This document shows, piece after piece, positions 1 to 7,002 of a stretch of DNA of 64,000 nucleotides. Source of the DNA: Crossiella equi (GTDB lineage: Bacteria; Actinomycetota; Actinomycetes; Mycobacteriales; Pseudonocardiaceae); the NCBI RefSeq assembly GCF_017876755.1, contig NZ_JAGIOO010000001.1:3581786-3645785 (forward strand), written 5' to 3'. Both the position numbers and the translations under genes were made by a program. The notes beneath the pieces are model-generated. The model searched no databases. It was not told the origin of the DNA and worked only from the letters and a program-made list of their open reading frames with translations. Numbering within the stretch: position 1 is the first letter of the stretch; each line of letters begins with the position of its first letter.

Positions 1-399
1 GTGCTGGCCCGGCTGGCCGACCCCGGCCGGTGGTTCCTGCCGGTGGCCGAGCTCACCGACCGGTTCGGCACCTACGGGCTGATCGGCTCGGCCCTGGTCG
101 AACGGCTGCCGGACCTGTGGCACGTGCGCTTGCTCGCGCTGTCCTGCCGGGTGGCCGGACGCGGGGTGGCCCCGGCGTTCCTGCGCTGGGTGATGGACCG
201 GGCGCTGACCGCCGGTGCGCCGGAGCTGCGCGTCCCGGTGCGGCCGACCGGCGCGAACATCGAGCTGCGGGTGCTGTTCCGCCAGTGCGGGCTGCGCGTG
301 ACCGGGCCGCAGCCCGAGGGCCTGGCGGTGCTGGGCCGCCGCCTGGACGACGGTGCGCTGCCCGCCTACCCCGAGTACCTGACCGTGGAGAAGACATGA
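1..399 (+). CDS. FkbH-like protein, C-terminal part (5' end outside window)
   Basis: The reading frame is open at the left edge, so only the last ~132 residues are seen. They match the acetyltransferase-like C-terminal half of FkbH-type HAD proteins: a DRFGTYGLIG stretch followed by LSCRVAGRGV. In that family the missing N-terminal half is a HAD domain that loads a glyceryl unit from 1,3-bisphosphoglycerate onto an acyl carrier protein. The stop overlaps the next start (ATGA), and the next gene encodes a carrier protein, which fits that role. The family assignment is from recall of the motif; the first codon seen (GTG) is not claimed as the start. Confidence 0.7.
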   Translation: MLARLADPGRWFLPVAELTDRFGTYGLIGSALVERLPDLWHVRLLALSCRVAGRGVAPAFLRWVMDRALTAGAPELRVPVRPTGANIELRVLFRQCGLRVTGPQPEGLAVLGRRLDDGALPAYPEYLTVEKT

Positions 400-659
400 G
401 CGTCGAGGCCGAGATCCGGGGCCTGCTGGCCGAGGCGGTGGGACAGGACCGCGCGGCGGTCGACGCCCTGCCCGCGAGCACCGAGCTGTTCTCGCCGCAG
501 GTCGCGCTGAGCTCGCTGGCCGGGCTGAAGCTGCTCAGCGCGATCAAGGACCGGTTCGGCGTGGACGTGGCCGACGAGGACATGAACCTCGACTCGCTGG
601 AGTCGATCGCCACCCTGGTGGCCTTCGTCCGGGCGCGCGTGTCAGCGGACCGCGCGTAG
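396..659 (+). CDS. acyl carrier protein
   Basis: An 87-residue acidic protein with the size and helix pattern of a free-standing acyl carrier protein. The phosphopantetheine site lies in ALSSLAGLKLL; Ser40 is the likely attachment residue, and the usual preceding Asp is replaced by Ser. A second DSL at residues 66-68 lies in the final helix and is not the attachment site. It is translationally coupled to the FkbH-like gene by a 4-base overlap, so it probably carries the unit that protein loads. The last 18 bases overlap the end of the convergent speD-like gene. Confidence 0.75.
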   Translation: MSVEAEIRGLLAEAVGQDRAAVDALPASTELFSPQVALSSLAGLKLLSAIKDRFGVDVADEDMNLDSLESIATLVAFVRARVSADRA

Positions 660-1007
660 CAGCCTGGACACGTTGATCCGGGCCGTCGGCAGCGCGGTCT
701 CGATGCGCTCGAGCATGGTCTCGGCGTTGATCCGGCCATAGGCGAGCAGGTCGATGTTGGCCAGGCTGAACTCCGGCCAGGTGTGAATGCTCAGGTGCGA
801 TTGCGAGAGCACCAGGACAGCCGTCACCGCGCCATTGGGGAAGACGTGCTTGGTCTCACCCAGGACATTCGCGTTTCCGGCCTTCGCCGCGGTACGCAGA
901 ATGTCCAGCAAGGCGTGCTCATCGGTGAGAATCGCGGGGTCGGTGACCCACACGTCCACCGCATAAGAGCACAGTTCGTCCACCTGGACCTCTGACGGTT
1001 CGGTCAT
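642..1007 (-). CDS. SpeD/SpeH-family pyruvoyl-dependent decarboxylase proenzyme
   Basis: A 121-residue homologue of prokaryotic S-adenosylmethionine decarboxylase. Members self-cleave at an internal Ser that becomes the pyruvoyl cofactor. Here the site is LSQSHLSIHTWPE, with Ser70 as the expected pyruvoyl residue and His75 as the processing His. Two positions differ from textbook SpeD: the Glu before the cleavage Ser is Gln69, and the catalytic Cys 20 residues after it is Tyr90 (IDLLAYG). SpeD relatives that have changed substrate to ornithine or arginine are known, so the substrate is left open. No spermidine synthase is nearby. The start is the ATG six bases after a TAGCCT hexamer, suggesting a leaderless message. 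Confidence 0.8.
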   Translation of the reverse strand: MTEPSEVQVDELCSYAVDVWVTDPAILTDEHALLDILRTAAKAGNANVLGETKHVFPNGAVTAVLVLSQSHLSIHTWPEFSLANIDLLAYGRINAETMLERIETALPTARINVSRLLRAVR

Positions 1008-1013
1008 CGGCCC

Positions 1014-1019
1014 AGGCTA
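1014..1019 (-). promoter_or_regulatory. -10 hexamer, leaderless start of the speD-like gene
   Basis: TAGCCT on the minus strand, part of TATAGCCT, lies six bases before the ATG at 1007. There is no Shine-Dalgarno between them. This is the classic actinobacterial leaderless layout. Confidence 0.5.
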
Positions 1020-1028
1020 TAGCTGGGT

Positions 1029-1068
1029 GGACCCACCGGCAGCACGGCGAAGCGCGACCGGTGGGTCC
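1029..1068. terminator. inverted repeat, probable terminator of DUF3073
   Basis: GGACCCACCGG (1029-1039) is matched exactly by its reverse complement at 1058-1068, with an 18-base loop. It lies just past the DUF3073 stop codon in that gene's direction and upstream of the speD-like promoter. No T-tract follows. Confidence 0.45.
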
Positions 1069-1123
1069 CGTACAGCTGCAAGGCTCACCGCCACCCAACG
1101 GGCGTCGGTGAGGGAGGACGGTC

Positions 1124-1303
1124 TCAGTACCTGTCTTGGTAACGATCGTCGCTGTCGTCGAACCTGTCGTCGGTGGCCTGACGGCCTCCGGTCGACGCTC
1201 CGGACAGCTCCCGCTGCAAGGCCTCAAGGTCCGCCGTCGGCGAGCTGTACTTCAGCTCCCGAGCGACTTTCGCCTGCTTGGCCTTAGCTCGGCCGCGCCC
1301 CAT
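1124..1303 (-). CDS. DUF3073 family protein
   Basis: A 59-residue protein beginning MGRGRAKAKQAKVARELKYS and continuing into an LEALQREL helix and an Asp/Arg/Tyr-rich tail. This is the conserved small actinobacterial DUF3073 family of unknown function. The start is the ATG at 1303 with a GAGGGGG ribosome site about nine bases upstream; a longer open frame upstream has no family similarity. It is a very basic then acidic soluble protein with no membrane segment. It is monocistronic here. Confidence 0.9.
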   Translation of the reverse strand: MGRGRAKAKQAKVARELKYSSPTADLEALQRELSGASTGGRQATDDRFDDSDDRYQDRY

Positions 1304-1470
1304 GGCTCGACCCCCTCGTACCGGGGCAGGGCGGTCGGTGTCCCGACAGACCCCGCTCGACTCGTATTTGTCCTGGCCGCAGCATACCTGGTGCGCAGAG
1401 CGGAGCAAGCACGCATACCCCACGATCATGGCGCGGGCCGGGCTGGTACAACGGTCGGCTTCAACCTTCC

Positions 1471-2184
1471 TCAGGCAGGTTGCGCCGACCGGGCGGTGTG
1501 GCGTACCCACGGCCAGGTCATCAGCGACCACGCTCCGGCAAGCAGCGCATAGCCGACAAACAGGTACCAGGGCCAGCCGCCCATCAGGTCAAGAAGTGAC
1601 CCGACCGGGGGCTTTTCGCTGAGGAATCCGTAGTTGGTCCCGGCGAGGGCGTTGAACCCGGACACGACAAGGGCCCACACGGCCGTGACCAGCAGCGTGA
1701 ATCGGTAACTCCGCCAGTCCGGCCGCAGCTTGAGCCCCCAGGTCAGGAATATCGCGGCCCACACCATGAAAATGTGCTGGCCCCAGAACATGAGGAATCC
1801 GAAGCTCGGGAAGTCCTCCCCGCTGAGGGCGGGTGTGAGCAGGGCCTGGGGCGTCAGGACGAGGTTCCAGTAGTAGGTCAGGGCCAGGGCCCACCACCGG
1901 TGCGTCCAGAGGGCCACGACGGCCGAGATCCAGGCCAGGTCGGAGAGCTGGAAGGGCAGCGAGTGCCCGATGCCGAACTCCGAGGGCAGCAGCGTCCACA
2001 GCTGCAACGGCAGGTGGCAGGCCAGCAGCACGACGGCCAGCCCGCGGCTGAACCGCTTCCCCGCCGCCGCGTCGGGCAGCCCGCGGCCCAGGAGGACCAG
2101 GGCCGCGGCGCCCAGGGCGAAGACCGCGACCGCGCCCCAGTGGGAAGGGCCGTAGGGCTCGAACGGTGCCGCTAGGGGAGACAC
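1471..2184 (-). CDS. TIGR02206-type (YwaF-like) integral membrane protein
   Basis: 237 residues with about six to seven hydrophobic segments and the family's typical pattern: SLPFQLSDLAWI, TYYWNLVLTPQALLTP and the FWGQHIFMVW block. The function of this family is unknown. The start is the GTG at 2184; no Shine-Dalgarno precedes it, but TAACCT sits seven bases upstream, so a leaderless message is likely. It stands alone between DUF3073 and the divergent TRADD-N-type gene. Confidence 0.75.
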   Translation of the reverse strand: MSPLAAPFEPYGPSHWGAVAVFALGAAALVLLGRGLPDAAAGKRFSRGLAVVLLACHLPLQLWTLLPSEFGIGHSLPFQLSDLAWISAVVALWTHRWWALALTYYWNLVLTPQALLTPALSGEDFPSFGFLMFWGQHIFMVWAAIFLTWGLKLRPDWRSYRFTLLVTAVWALVVSGFNALAGTNYGFLSEKPPVGSLLDLMGGWPWYLFVGYALLAGAWSLMTWPWVRHTARSAQPA

Positions 2185-2191
2185 GGGGAGG

Positions 2192-2197
2192 AGGTTA
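2192..2197 (-). promoter_or_regulatory. -10 hexamer, leaderless start of the TIGR02206 gene
   Basis: TAACCT on the minus strand with a seven-base gap to the GTG at 2184 and no ribosome site. Confidence 0.4.
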
Positions 2198-2304
2198 GCG
2201 GGCGGGAGAAGCGGTGGCCGGGCGACGGCGGGCCGGGGACGGCGGAGCCCACCGGCAGACCTGCCGGATCGTTACCCAGAGCCGTTGCCCGGACGCGTAG
2301 CGTG

Positions 2305-2925
2305 ATGTTCGTGGAGAGCTGGGTCGTGTGGATCGGGCTGCTGTTCTTCGTCGTGGGCGTCGCGGGCGCCGTGCTCCCCACCGTCTCCGTGTTGCGCCAC
2401 CAGCTGCTCCGGCGCCGTCGCGGCACCGAGCCGAGCCCGGTGCGGGAGCTGGCCCGGGATGTGGTGGCCGGGGCGCCGGAGAGTGACTTCAGCGCGCGGC
2501 AGGTTCGGCTCTACGCCGACTACCACGAGCGGGCGCTGGCCGAGAGCTCGTTGAGCTTCCGGATGGCCGCCGCGGCGGCCGGGGTGGGGTTCCTGGTCAT
2601 CTTGGCCTCGATCGCCGTGCTCGTGTTCCGGGGTGGGGACACCGCGTGGCTCGGGGCGGTGAGCGGGGTGGTGTTCGAGGCGGTGGCCGCGTTGTTCCTC
2701 GGTGAGGCGCGGTCCACCCGGGAGCGGGCCGCCCGGATGTTCGACCTGCTCAACGCCGAGGTGGTGCGGACCGCGCACACCGTGCGAGCGGTGGAGATGG
2801 CCAACGGCCTCGCCGATTCCGGGGAACGGGAGAGGCTGCTCGCGTCCATCGCGCTCAAGCTCATGGACCCCGCGCCGCCACCCCCGGCGGAGCCCGTACC
2901 GGGGGAACCCGCGCCGGGGGCGTAA
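2305..2925 (+). CDS. membrane protein, TRADD-N-associated 2TM type
   Basis: 206 residues. A short N-terminal membrane anchor (about residues 5-27) and a basic stretch precede a conserved block YADYHERALAESSLSF, two hydrophobic helices, and a helix-rich tail ending SIALKLM plus a Pro-rich end. This arrangement resembles the two-helix membrane domain found next to TRADD-N domains in bacterial conflict proteins; no recognisable effector domain is attached. The start is ATG at 2305 or the GTG codon just before it; no clear ribosome site separates them. It lies 57 bases upstream of a solute-binding/VWA gene and may be co-transcribed with it. The family call is from recall only. Confidence 0.55.
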   Translation: MFVESWVVWIGLLFFVVGVAGAVLPTVSVLRHQLLRRRRGTEPSPVRELARDVVAGAPESDFSARQVRLYADYHERALAESSLSFRMAAAAAGVGFLVILASIAVLVFRGGDTAWLGAVSGVVFEAVAALFLGEARSTRERAARMFDLLNAEVVRTAHTVRAVEMANGLADSGERERLLASIALKLMDPAPPPPAEPVPGEPAPGA

Positions 2926-2982
2926 CCACCGGGGCGGTCCGCGCGACGTTGGGGTGTCCGGCACGTGCTGAGGGGGACCTTG

Positions 2983-4818
2983 ATGGCAGACGGCTTGCTC
3001 CGGCGGTTGCGGTGGTGGTTCGTCGGACTCGCGATCTTCGGTGTGGTCCTGCTGGTGGCCGTGCGGCCCGGCGGGCCGTTCGAACCCGGGCCACCGCCGC
3101 CGGCGCCGTGCACCGGGGACGTGGTCGACGTGTCCGTGGTGGTCTCCCCGGAGAAGCTCGACCTGATGGGCGCGCTGGCCAGGGAGTACGGGCAGGCCAA
3201 GCGGTCCGTGCGGGGGCGGTGCGCGGCCGCGCACGTGGTCAAGTCCTCCGAGCTGGCCGGGGGCGGCGCGGTGGAGGCCATGGCCTGCGGCTGGGATCCC
3301 GCCTACCTCGGCAGACCCCGGCCGGACGCGTGGAGCCCGGCCGCGGTGACCTGGCTCAAGGTCGCCCAGCAGCGGCACCTCAAGTGCCCGGACAAGCCGA
3401 CCGGGGTCTCCCCCACCGCCGACCGGGACGCGGTCAGCCTGGCCAAGACGCCGCTGGTGGTGGGCATGCCGGAGCCGATGGCCAAGGCCCTGGGCTGGCC
3501 GGAGAAGAGCATCGGCTGGCGCACGCTGCTGGAGCTGTCACTGGACCCGGCCGGCTGGGCGCGCTACGGGCACCCCGAGTGGGGTGCGTTCCGGCTCGGC
3601 AAGACCAACCCAGGCCTGTCCACCTCGGGCCTGCACGCCACGATCGCCACGTTCTTCGCGGGCACCGGCCACTCCGACGACCTGTCCGAGTCCGACCTCG
3701 GCGACCAGGCCGCCGCGGGCTACGTGCGGGGAGTGGAGCAGAGCGTCGTGCACTACGGCGACACCACGCTGACCTTCCTGCAGAACCTGTACGAGGCGGG
3801 CGCGCGGCCGGGCGCGAGCGGGCTGGACTACATCAGCGCGGTCACCGTCGAGGAGAAGTCCGTGCTGGACTTCAACCGCGGCCAGCCCGAGGGCCGCACC
3901 GAGGGCAGCCCGGCACCGCCGAAGGTGCCGCTGGCCGCGGTGTACCCGCACGAGGGCACGCTGATGTCGGACAACCCGTACCTGGTGCTGGAGTGGCCGG
4001 ACGCCGACCCGCTGCGCAAGGCGGTGGCCAAGGACTTCCAGGGCTTCCTGACCGAGCGCGCGCACCGCTTCACCGAGGCCGGGTTCCGGGGCCCGGACGG
4101 CAAGCCCGGACAGGCCCTGCGCGAGGCCAAGGGTGTGCTGGCCGACCGCGACGTGAAGCTGATGAACTCGCCGTCCGGACCGGTGATCGCGCGCATGCCC
4201 GAGCTGTGGCAGCAGCTGCGCAAGCGCGCCAACGTGCTGATGGTGCTGGACACCTCGGGCTCGATGAACGACCCGACCGTGCCCGGCGGCCCGACCCGGC
4301 TGGACACCGCGAAGCAGGCCGCGGTCGGCGCGGCGCTGGACGGCCTGGCCCCGGACGACCGGCTCGGCCTGTGGACGTTCAGCTCGCCGCTGGGCTCCGA
4401 GCGCACACCGTGGCGGGCGCTGGTGGAGCAGGGGCCGGTGGCACAGGTGTTGCCGCGCTACCGCGAGGAGATCGGCAAGCTCAAGCAGGGCAACGGCGGG
4501 ACCGCGCTGTACGCGACGATCCGGCAGGTGCAGCGCGAGCTGCGCGCGAGCCTGGACCCCAGCCGCATCAACGCGGTGGTGCTGCTCAGCGACGGCGCCA
4601 ACCAATACCCGGAGGATGAGAACCTGGACAGCCTGGTCGAGGACCTGAAGGCGAACAGCCCGGAGAAGTCGGTGCGCGTGTTCCCCATCGCCTACGGCGA
4701 GGACGGGCACCTGCGCGTGCTGGAGCGGATCGCGCAGGCCTCACGGGCCAAGGCCTACGACTCCAGCGACCCGACCTCGCTGGACAAGGTGCTCACGCAG
4801 GTGCTGTCGAACTTCTGA
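2983..4818 (+). CDS. membrane-anchored solute-binding plus VWA domain protein
   Basis: 611 residues. One transmembrane segment (about residues 12-31) is followed by an extracytoplasmic solute-binding-like region and then a C-terminal von Willebrand A domain. The VWA domain carries the metal-binding DTSGSM motif at residues 423-428 and a later LLSDG strand. Such proteins are thought to sit outside the membrane and bind a ligand or a protein partner in a metal-dependent way. A Cys after the membrane helix lies in PAPCTG, but the context is a poor lipobox. The ATG at 2983 is preferred over the GTG at 2965 because AGGGGG lies just upstream of it. Confidence 0.75.
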   Translation: MADGLLRRLRWWFVGLAIFGVVLLVAVRPGGPFEPGPPPPAPCTGDVVDVSVVVSPEKLDLMGALAREYGQAKRSVRGRCAAAHVVKSSELAGGGAVEAMACGWDPAYLGRPRPDAWSPAAVTWLKVAQQRHLKCPDKPTGVSPTADRDAVSLAKTPLVVGMPEPMAKALGWPEKSIGWRTLLELSLDPAGWARYGHPEWGAFRLGKTNPGLSTSGLHATIATFFAGTGHSDDLSESDLGDQAAAGYVRGVEQSVVHYGDTTLTFLQNLYEAGARPGASGLDYISAVTVEEKSVLDFNRGQPEGRTEGSPAPPKVPLAAVYPHEGTLMSDNPYLVLEWPDADPLRKAVAKDFQGFLTERAHRFTEAGFRGPDGKPGQALREAKGVLADRDVKLMNSPSGPVIARMPELWQQLRKRANVLMVLDTSGSMNDPTVPGGPTRLDTAKQAAVGAALDGLAPDDRLGLWTFSSPLGSERTPWRALVEQGPVAQVLPRYREEIGKLKQGNGGTALYATIRQVQRELRASLDPSRINAVVLLSDGANQYPEDENLDSLVEDLKANSPEKSVRVFPIAYGEDGHLRVLERIAQASRAKAYDSSDPTSLDKVLTQVLSNF

Positions 4819-4825
4819 ACCGGAC

Positions 4826-4840
4826 AGTCCACAGTGGACT
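4826..4840. repeat. 15-base palindrome AGTCCACAGTGGACT
   Basis: A perfect palindrome around a central base, just after the VWA stop and upstream of the small peptide gene. The 11-base core TCCACAGTGGA recurs at 32833-32843 and 44478-44488, and a centre variant TCCACTGTGGA at 22227-22237 and 52528-52538. Confidence 0.6.
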
Positions 4841-4958
4841 GGTTTGCTCAGGGCATTCTCAGGTGGACGAAAGGTCGTGGAAACGCCGTGCCGCGTAGGT
4901 TCGTTGGTGTCAGAGGGAAAACCCGCTGGCACCACCGCACCGACGAGAGGTGATCACC

Positions 4959-5090
4959 ATGTCCGACCGGTTCGTCCCCGCCATCCCCGCCCTTCCCACC
5001 ATCCCGGCCGTGCCCGCGCTGCCGCGCGTGGAGGTCCGACCGCGCTGCGGCTGGATCCGCCGTGGCGTCGTCGTCAAGCCGCGCGGCTGA
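4959..5090 (+). CDS. 43-residue proline-periodic basic peptide
   Basis: A short gene with a strong ribosome site (GAGAGG, eight bases before the ATG). Residues 7-24 are six perfect triplets of Pro, a small residue and an aliphatic one: PAI, PAL, PTI, PAV, PAL, PRV. The triplets use varied codons, so the period is kept at protein level. The tail RPRCGWIRRGVVVKPRG is strongly basic with a single Cys30 and Trp32. No signal peptide or membrane segment is seen. It lies 64 bases upstream of an ABC exporter, with a hairpin between. I do not recognise the family. A secreted or modified peptide exported by the neighbour is an inference; it could also be a small regulator. Confidence 0.7.
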   Translation: MSDRFVPAIPALPTIPAVPALPRVEVRPRCGWIRRGVVVKPRG

Positions 5091-5104
5091 GCACGCGGTG
5101 ACCT

Positions 5105-5134
5105 GGGGGCCGGATCCGGGCGGGTCCGGCCCCC
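5105..5134 (+). terminator. intercistronic hairpin between peptide and ABC genes
   Basis: GGGGGCCGGA (5105-5114) pairs perfectly with 5125-5134 across a ten-base loop. It lies 14 bases after the peptide stop and just ahead of the ABC gene's ribosome site. It could terminate or attenuate, leaving more peptide message than transporter message. Confidence 0.6.
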
Positions 5135-5154
5135 ACCGCTTGAGGTGAGGAGCC

Positions 5155-6876
5155 GTGGTGGCGGAATCTGTTGGGGTGGAGGCGGTCCTGGCGCCAGTGC
5201 GGTCGGCGCGTCAGGTCGTGCGACGGTTCTGGCCGGTGGCCAGGGCCAACCGGTGGCTGCTCGCCGCCGGGGTGCTGACCTCGGTGCTGGCGGCGGCCTC
5301 GGCCACGGCGGTGGTGCTGTTGTTCGCGAGCATCACCGACAACGCCCTGCGCACCGGGGACCTGGGCGCGTTCTGGGCCCCCGCGCTGTGGTGGGGCGGA
5401 CTCGCGGTGGCCACCGGGTTCCTCACCTTCCTCGGGCACTACTGCACGGCGGTCGCGGCCGAGCGGTTCCTGCTCGCGTTGCGCGGCAAGGTGTTCGCGC
5501 ACCTGCAACGCCTGTCGCCCGGGTACTTCGAGACTCGGCGGCGCGGTGACCTGCTGTCCCGCCTCACCAGCGACGTGGAGTCGGTGGAGGAGCTGGTCGG
5601 GTCCGGGCTGGTGGAGATCGTCACCGCCGTGCTCAGCGTGGTCTTCTTCGCCACCGGCGCGGTGTTCCTCAGCTGGCAGCTCGCGGTGGCCACATTCGTG
5701 GTGGTACCGGTGTTCCTGCTCATCGCCCGCGTTTTCTCCCGGCGGATCAACCGGATCGGGCGGGTGGAGCGGGCCCGGCACGGGGAACTGACCGCGGTGC
5801 TGGAGGAGAACCTGGCCAACGTCGCGCTCGTGCAGGCCTACCGGCGGGAGCGCACCGAGCAGGACCGCCTGGCCGAGCAGGGGCGCGGGTGGATGCGGAG
5901 CAAGCTGCGGCTGGCCCGGCTGGGCGCGCTGTACGCGCCGCTGGTGCACGTGGCCGAGACGGCGTCCATGCTGCTTGTGCTCGGGCTCGGGGCCTGGCAG
6001 ATCGCGGCGGGCACGCTGACCATCGGCGGGCTGTTCGCCTTCGCCGCGTTCATCGGCTACCTGTACCCGCCGCTGCGCGGGCTCGGGCAGCTCACGCTCA
6101 CCGTCAGCGCGGCCACCACCGGATCGGCCCGGTTGATCGAGGTGCTGGACGCCGAGCCCGAGGTGGCCGACCCGACCGGGGCGGTGGACCCCGGGCGGTC
6201 GAGCGGGCGGGTGGAGCTGTGCGGGGTCACCTTCGGGTACGCGGGCACGCGCACCGCGGCGCTGCACGAGGTGTCCTTGCACGTGGCGCCCGGGGAGCTG
6301 GTCGCGGTGACCGGGGCCAGCGGGGCCGGGAAGTCGACCGTGGCCAAGCTGCTGCTGCGCTTCCACGACCCGGTGGCGGGGTCGGTGCGCCTGGACGGCG
6401 TGGACCTGCGGGAGCTGCCACTGGCCGCGGTGCGGCGGGAGATCGCCCTGCTGCACCAGGAAACGCTGTTGTGGCAGGCCAGCATCGCGGACAACATCGC
6501 CTACGGGCGACCCGGCGCGACGCGCGAGCAGGTGGTCGCGGCGGCCCGGGCGGCGGACGCGCACGAGTTCGTTCGGCGGCTGCCCGAGGGCTACGACACG
6601 CTGGTCGGCGACCGGGGGCACCGGCTGTCGGGCGGGCAGCGGCAGCGGATCGCCATCGCGCGGGCGATGATCGCGGACGCGTCCGTGCTGGTGCTGGACG
6701 AGCCGACGGCCGGGCTGGACGCGGAGTCGGCGCTCCGGGTGGTGGAACCGCTGCGGCGGTTGGCACACGGGCGGACCGCGGTGCTCATCACGCACGACCC
6801 CGCGCTGGCGGCCCTGGCGGACCGGGTGGTCACCGTGGCGGACGGGCGGATTTCGCGGGAGATGTCGAACTTCTGA
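5155..6876 (+). CDS. ABC exporter, fused membrane and ATP-binding domains
   Basis: 573 residues: a six-helix exporter membrane domain (about residues 30-310) followed by an ATP-binding domain. Walker A is GASGAGKST (387-395), the signature is LSGGQ (491-495) and Walker B is VLVLDEP (511-517); all are intact. As a half-transporter it would act as a dimer. There is no N-terminal C39 peptidase domain, so any leader removal would need another enzyme. GTG at 5155 or 5158 follows GAGGTGAGG. The peptide gene directly upstream and the hairpin between them suggest the peptide is its cargo (inference); lipid or drug export is the alternative. Confidence 0.85.
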   Translation: MVAESVGVEAVLAPVRSARQVVRRFWPVARANRWLLAAGVLTSVLAAASATAVVLLFASITDNALRTGDLGAFWAPALWWGGLAVATGFLTFLGHYCTAVAAERFLLALRGKVFAHLQRLSPGYFETRRRGDLLSRLTSDVESVEELVGSGLVEIVTAVLSVVFFATGAVFLSWQLAVATFVVVPVFLLIARVFSRRINRIGRVERARHGELTAVLEENLANVALVQAYRRERTEQDRLAEQGRGWMRSKLRLARLGALYAPLVHVAETASMLLVLGLGAWQIAAGTLTIGGLFAFAAFIGYLYPPLRGLGQLTLTVSAATTGSARLIEVLDAEPEVADPTGAVDPGRSSGRVELCGVTFGYAGTRTAALHEVSLHVAPGELVAVTGASGAGKSTVAKLLLRFHDPVAGSVRLDGVDLRELPLAAVRREIALLHQETLLWQASIADNIAYGRPGATREQVVAAARAADAHEFVRRLPEGYDTLVGDRGHRLSGGQRQRIAIARAMIADASVLVLDEPTAGLDAESALRVVEPLRRLAHGRTAVLITHDPALAALADRVVTVADGRISREMSNF

Positions 6877-7002
6877 CGCTCAGGTTGAGCGGTGATAACG
6901 GAATCTCACCCTACCGGTGGAAAAGGGCTGGGCGGCCCAGCGATCAACCTTCTCCGGTGTCACGCTGCCTCACGGACAGCAGCCGATACCGGGGAGGCTC
7001 GC

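Noticed and set aside
642-1007. A confident S-adenosylmethionine decarboxylase call
   Set aside because: The catalytic Cys position is Tyr and there is no spermidine synthase nearby, so the substrate is left open.
4959-5090. Assignment of the peptide to a known class (lasso, lanthipeptide, thiopeptide)
   Set aside because: No cyclase, dehydratase, YcaO or leader motif is present nearby; only one Cys is present.
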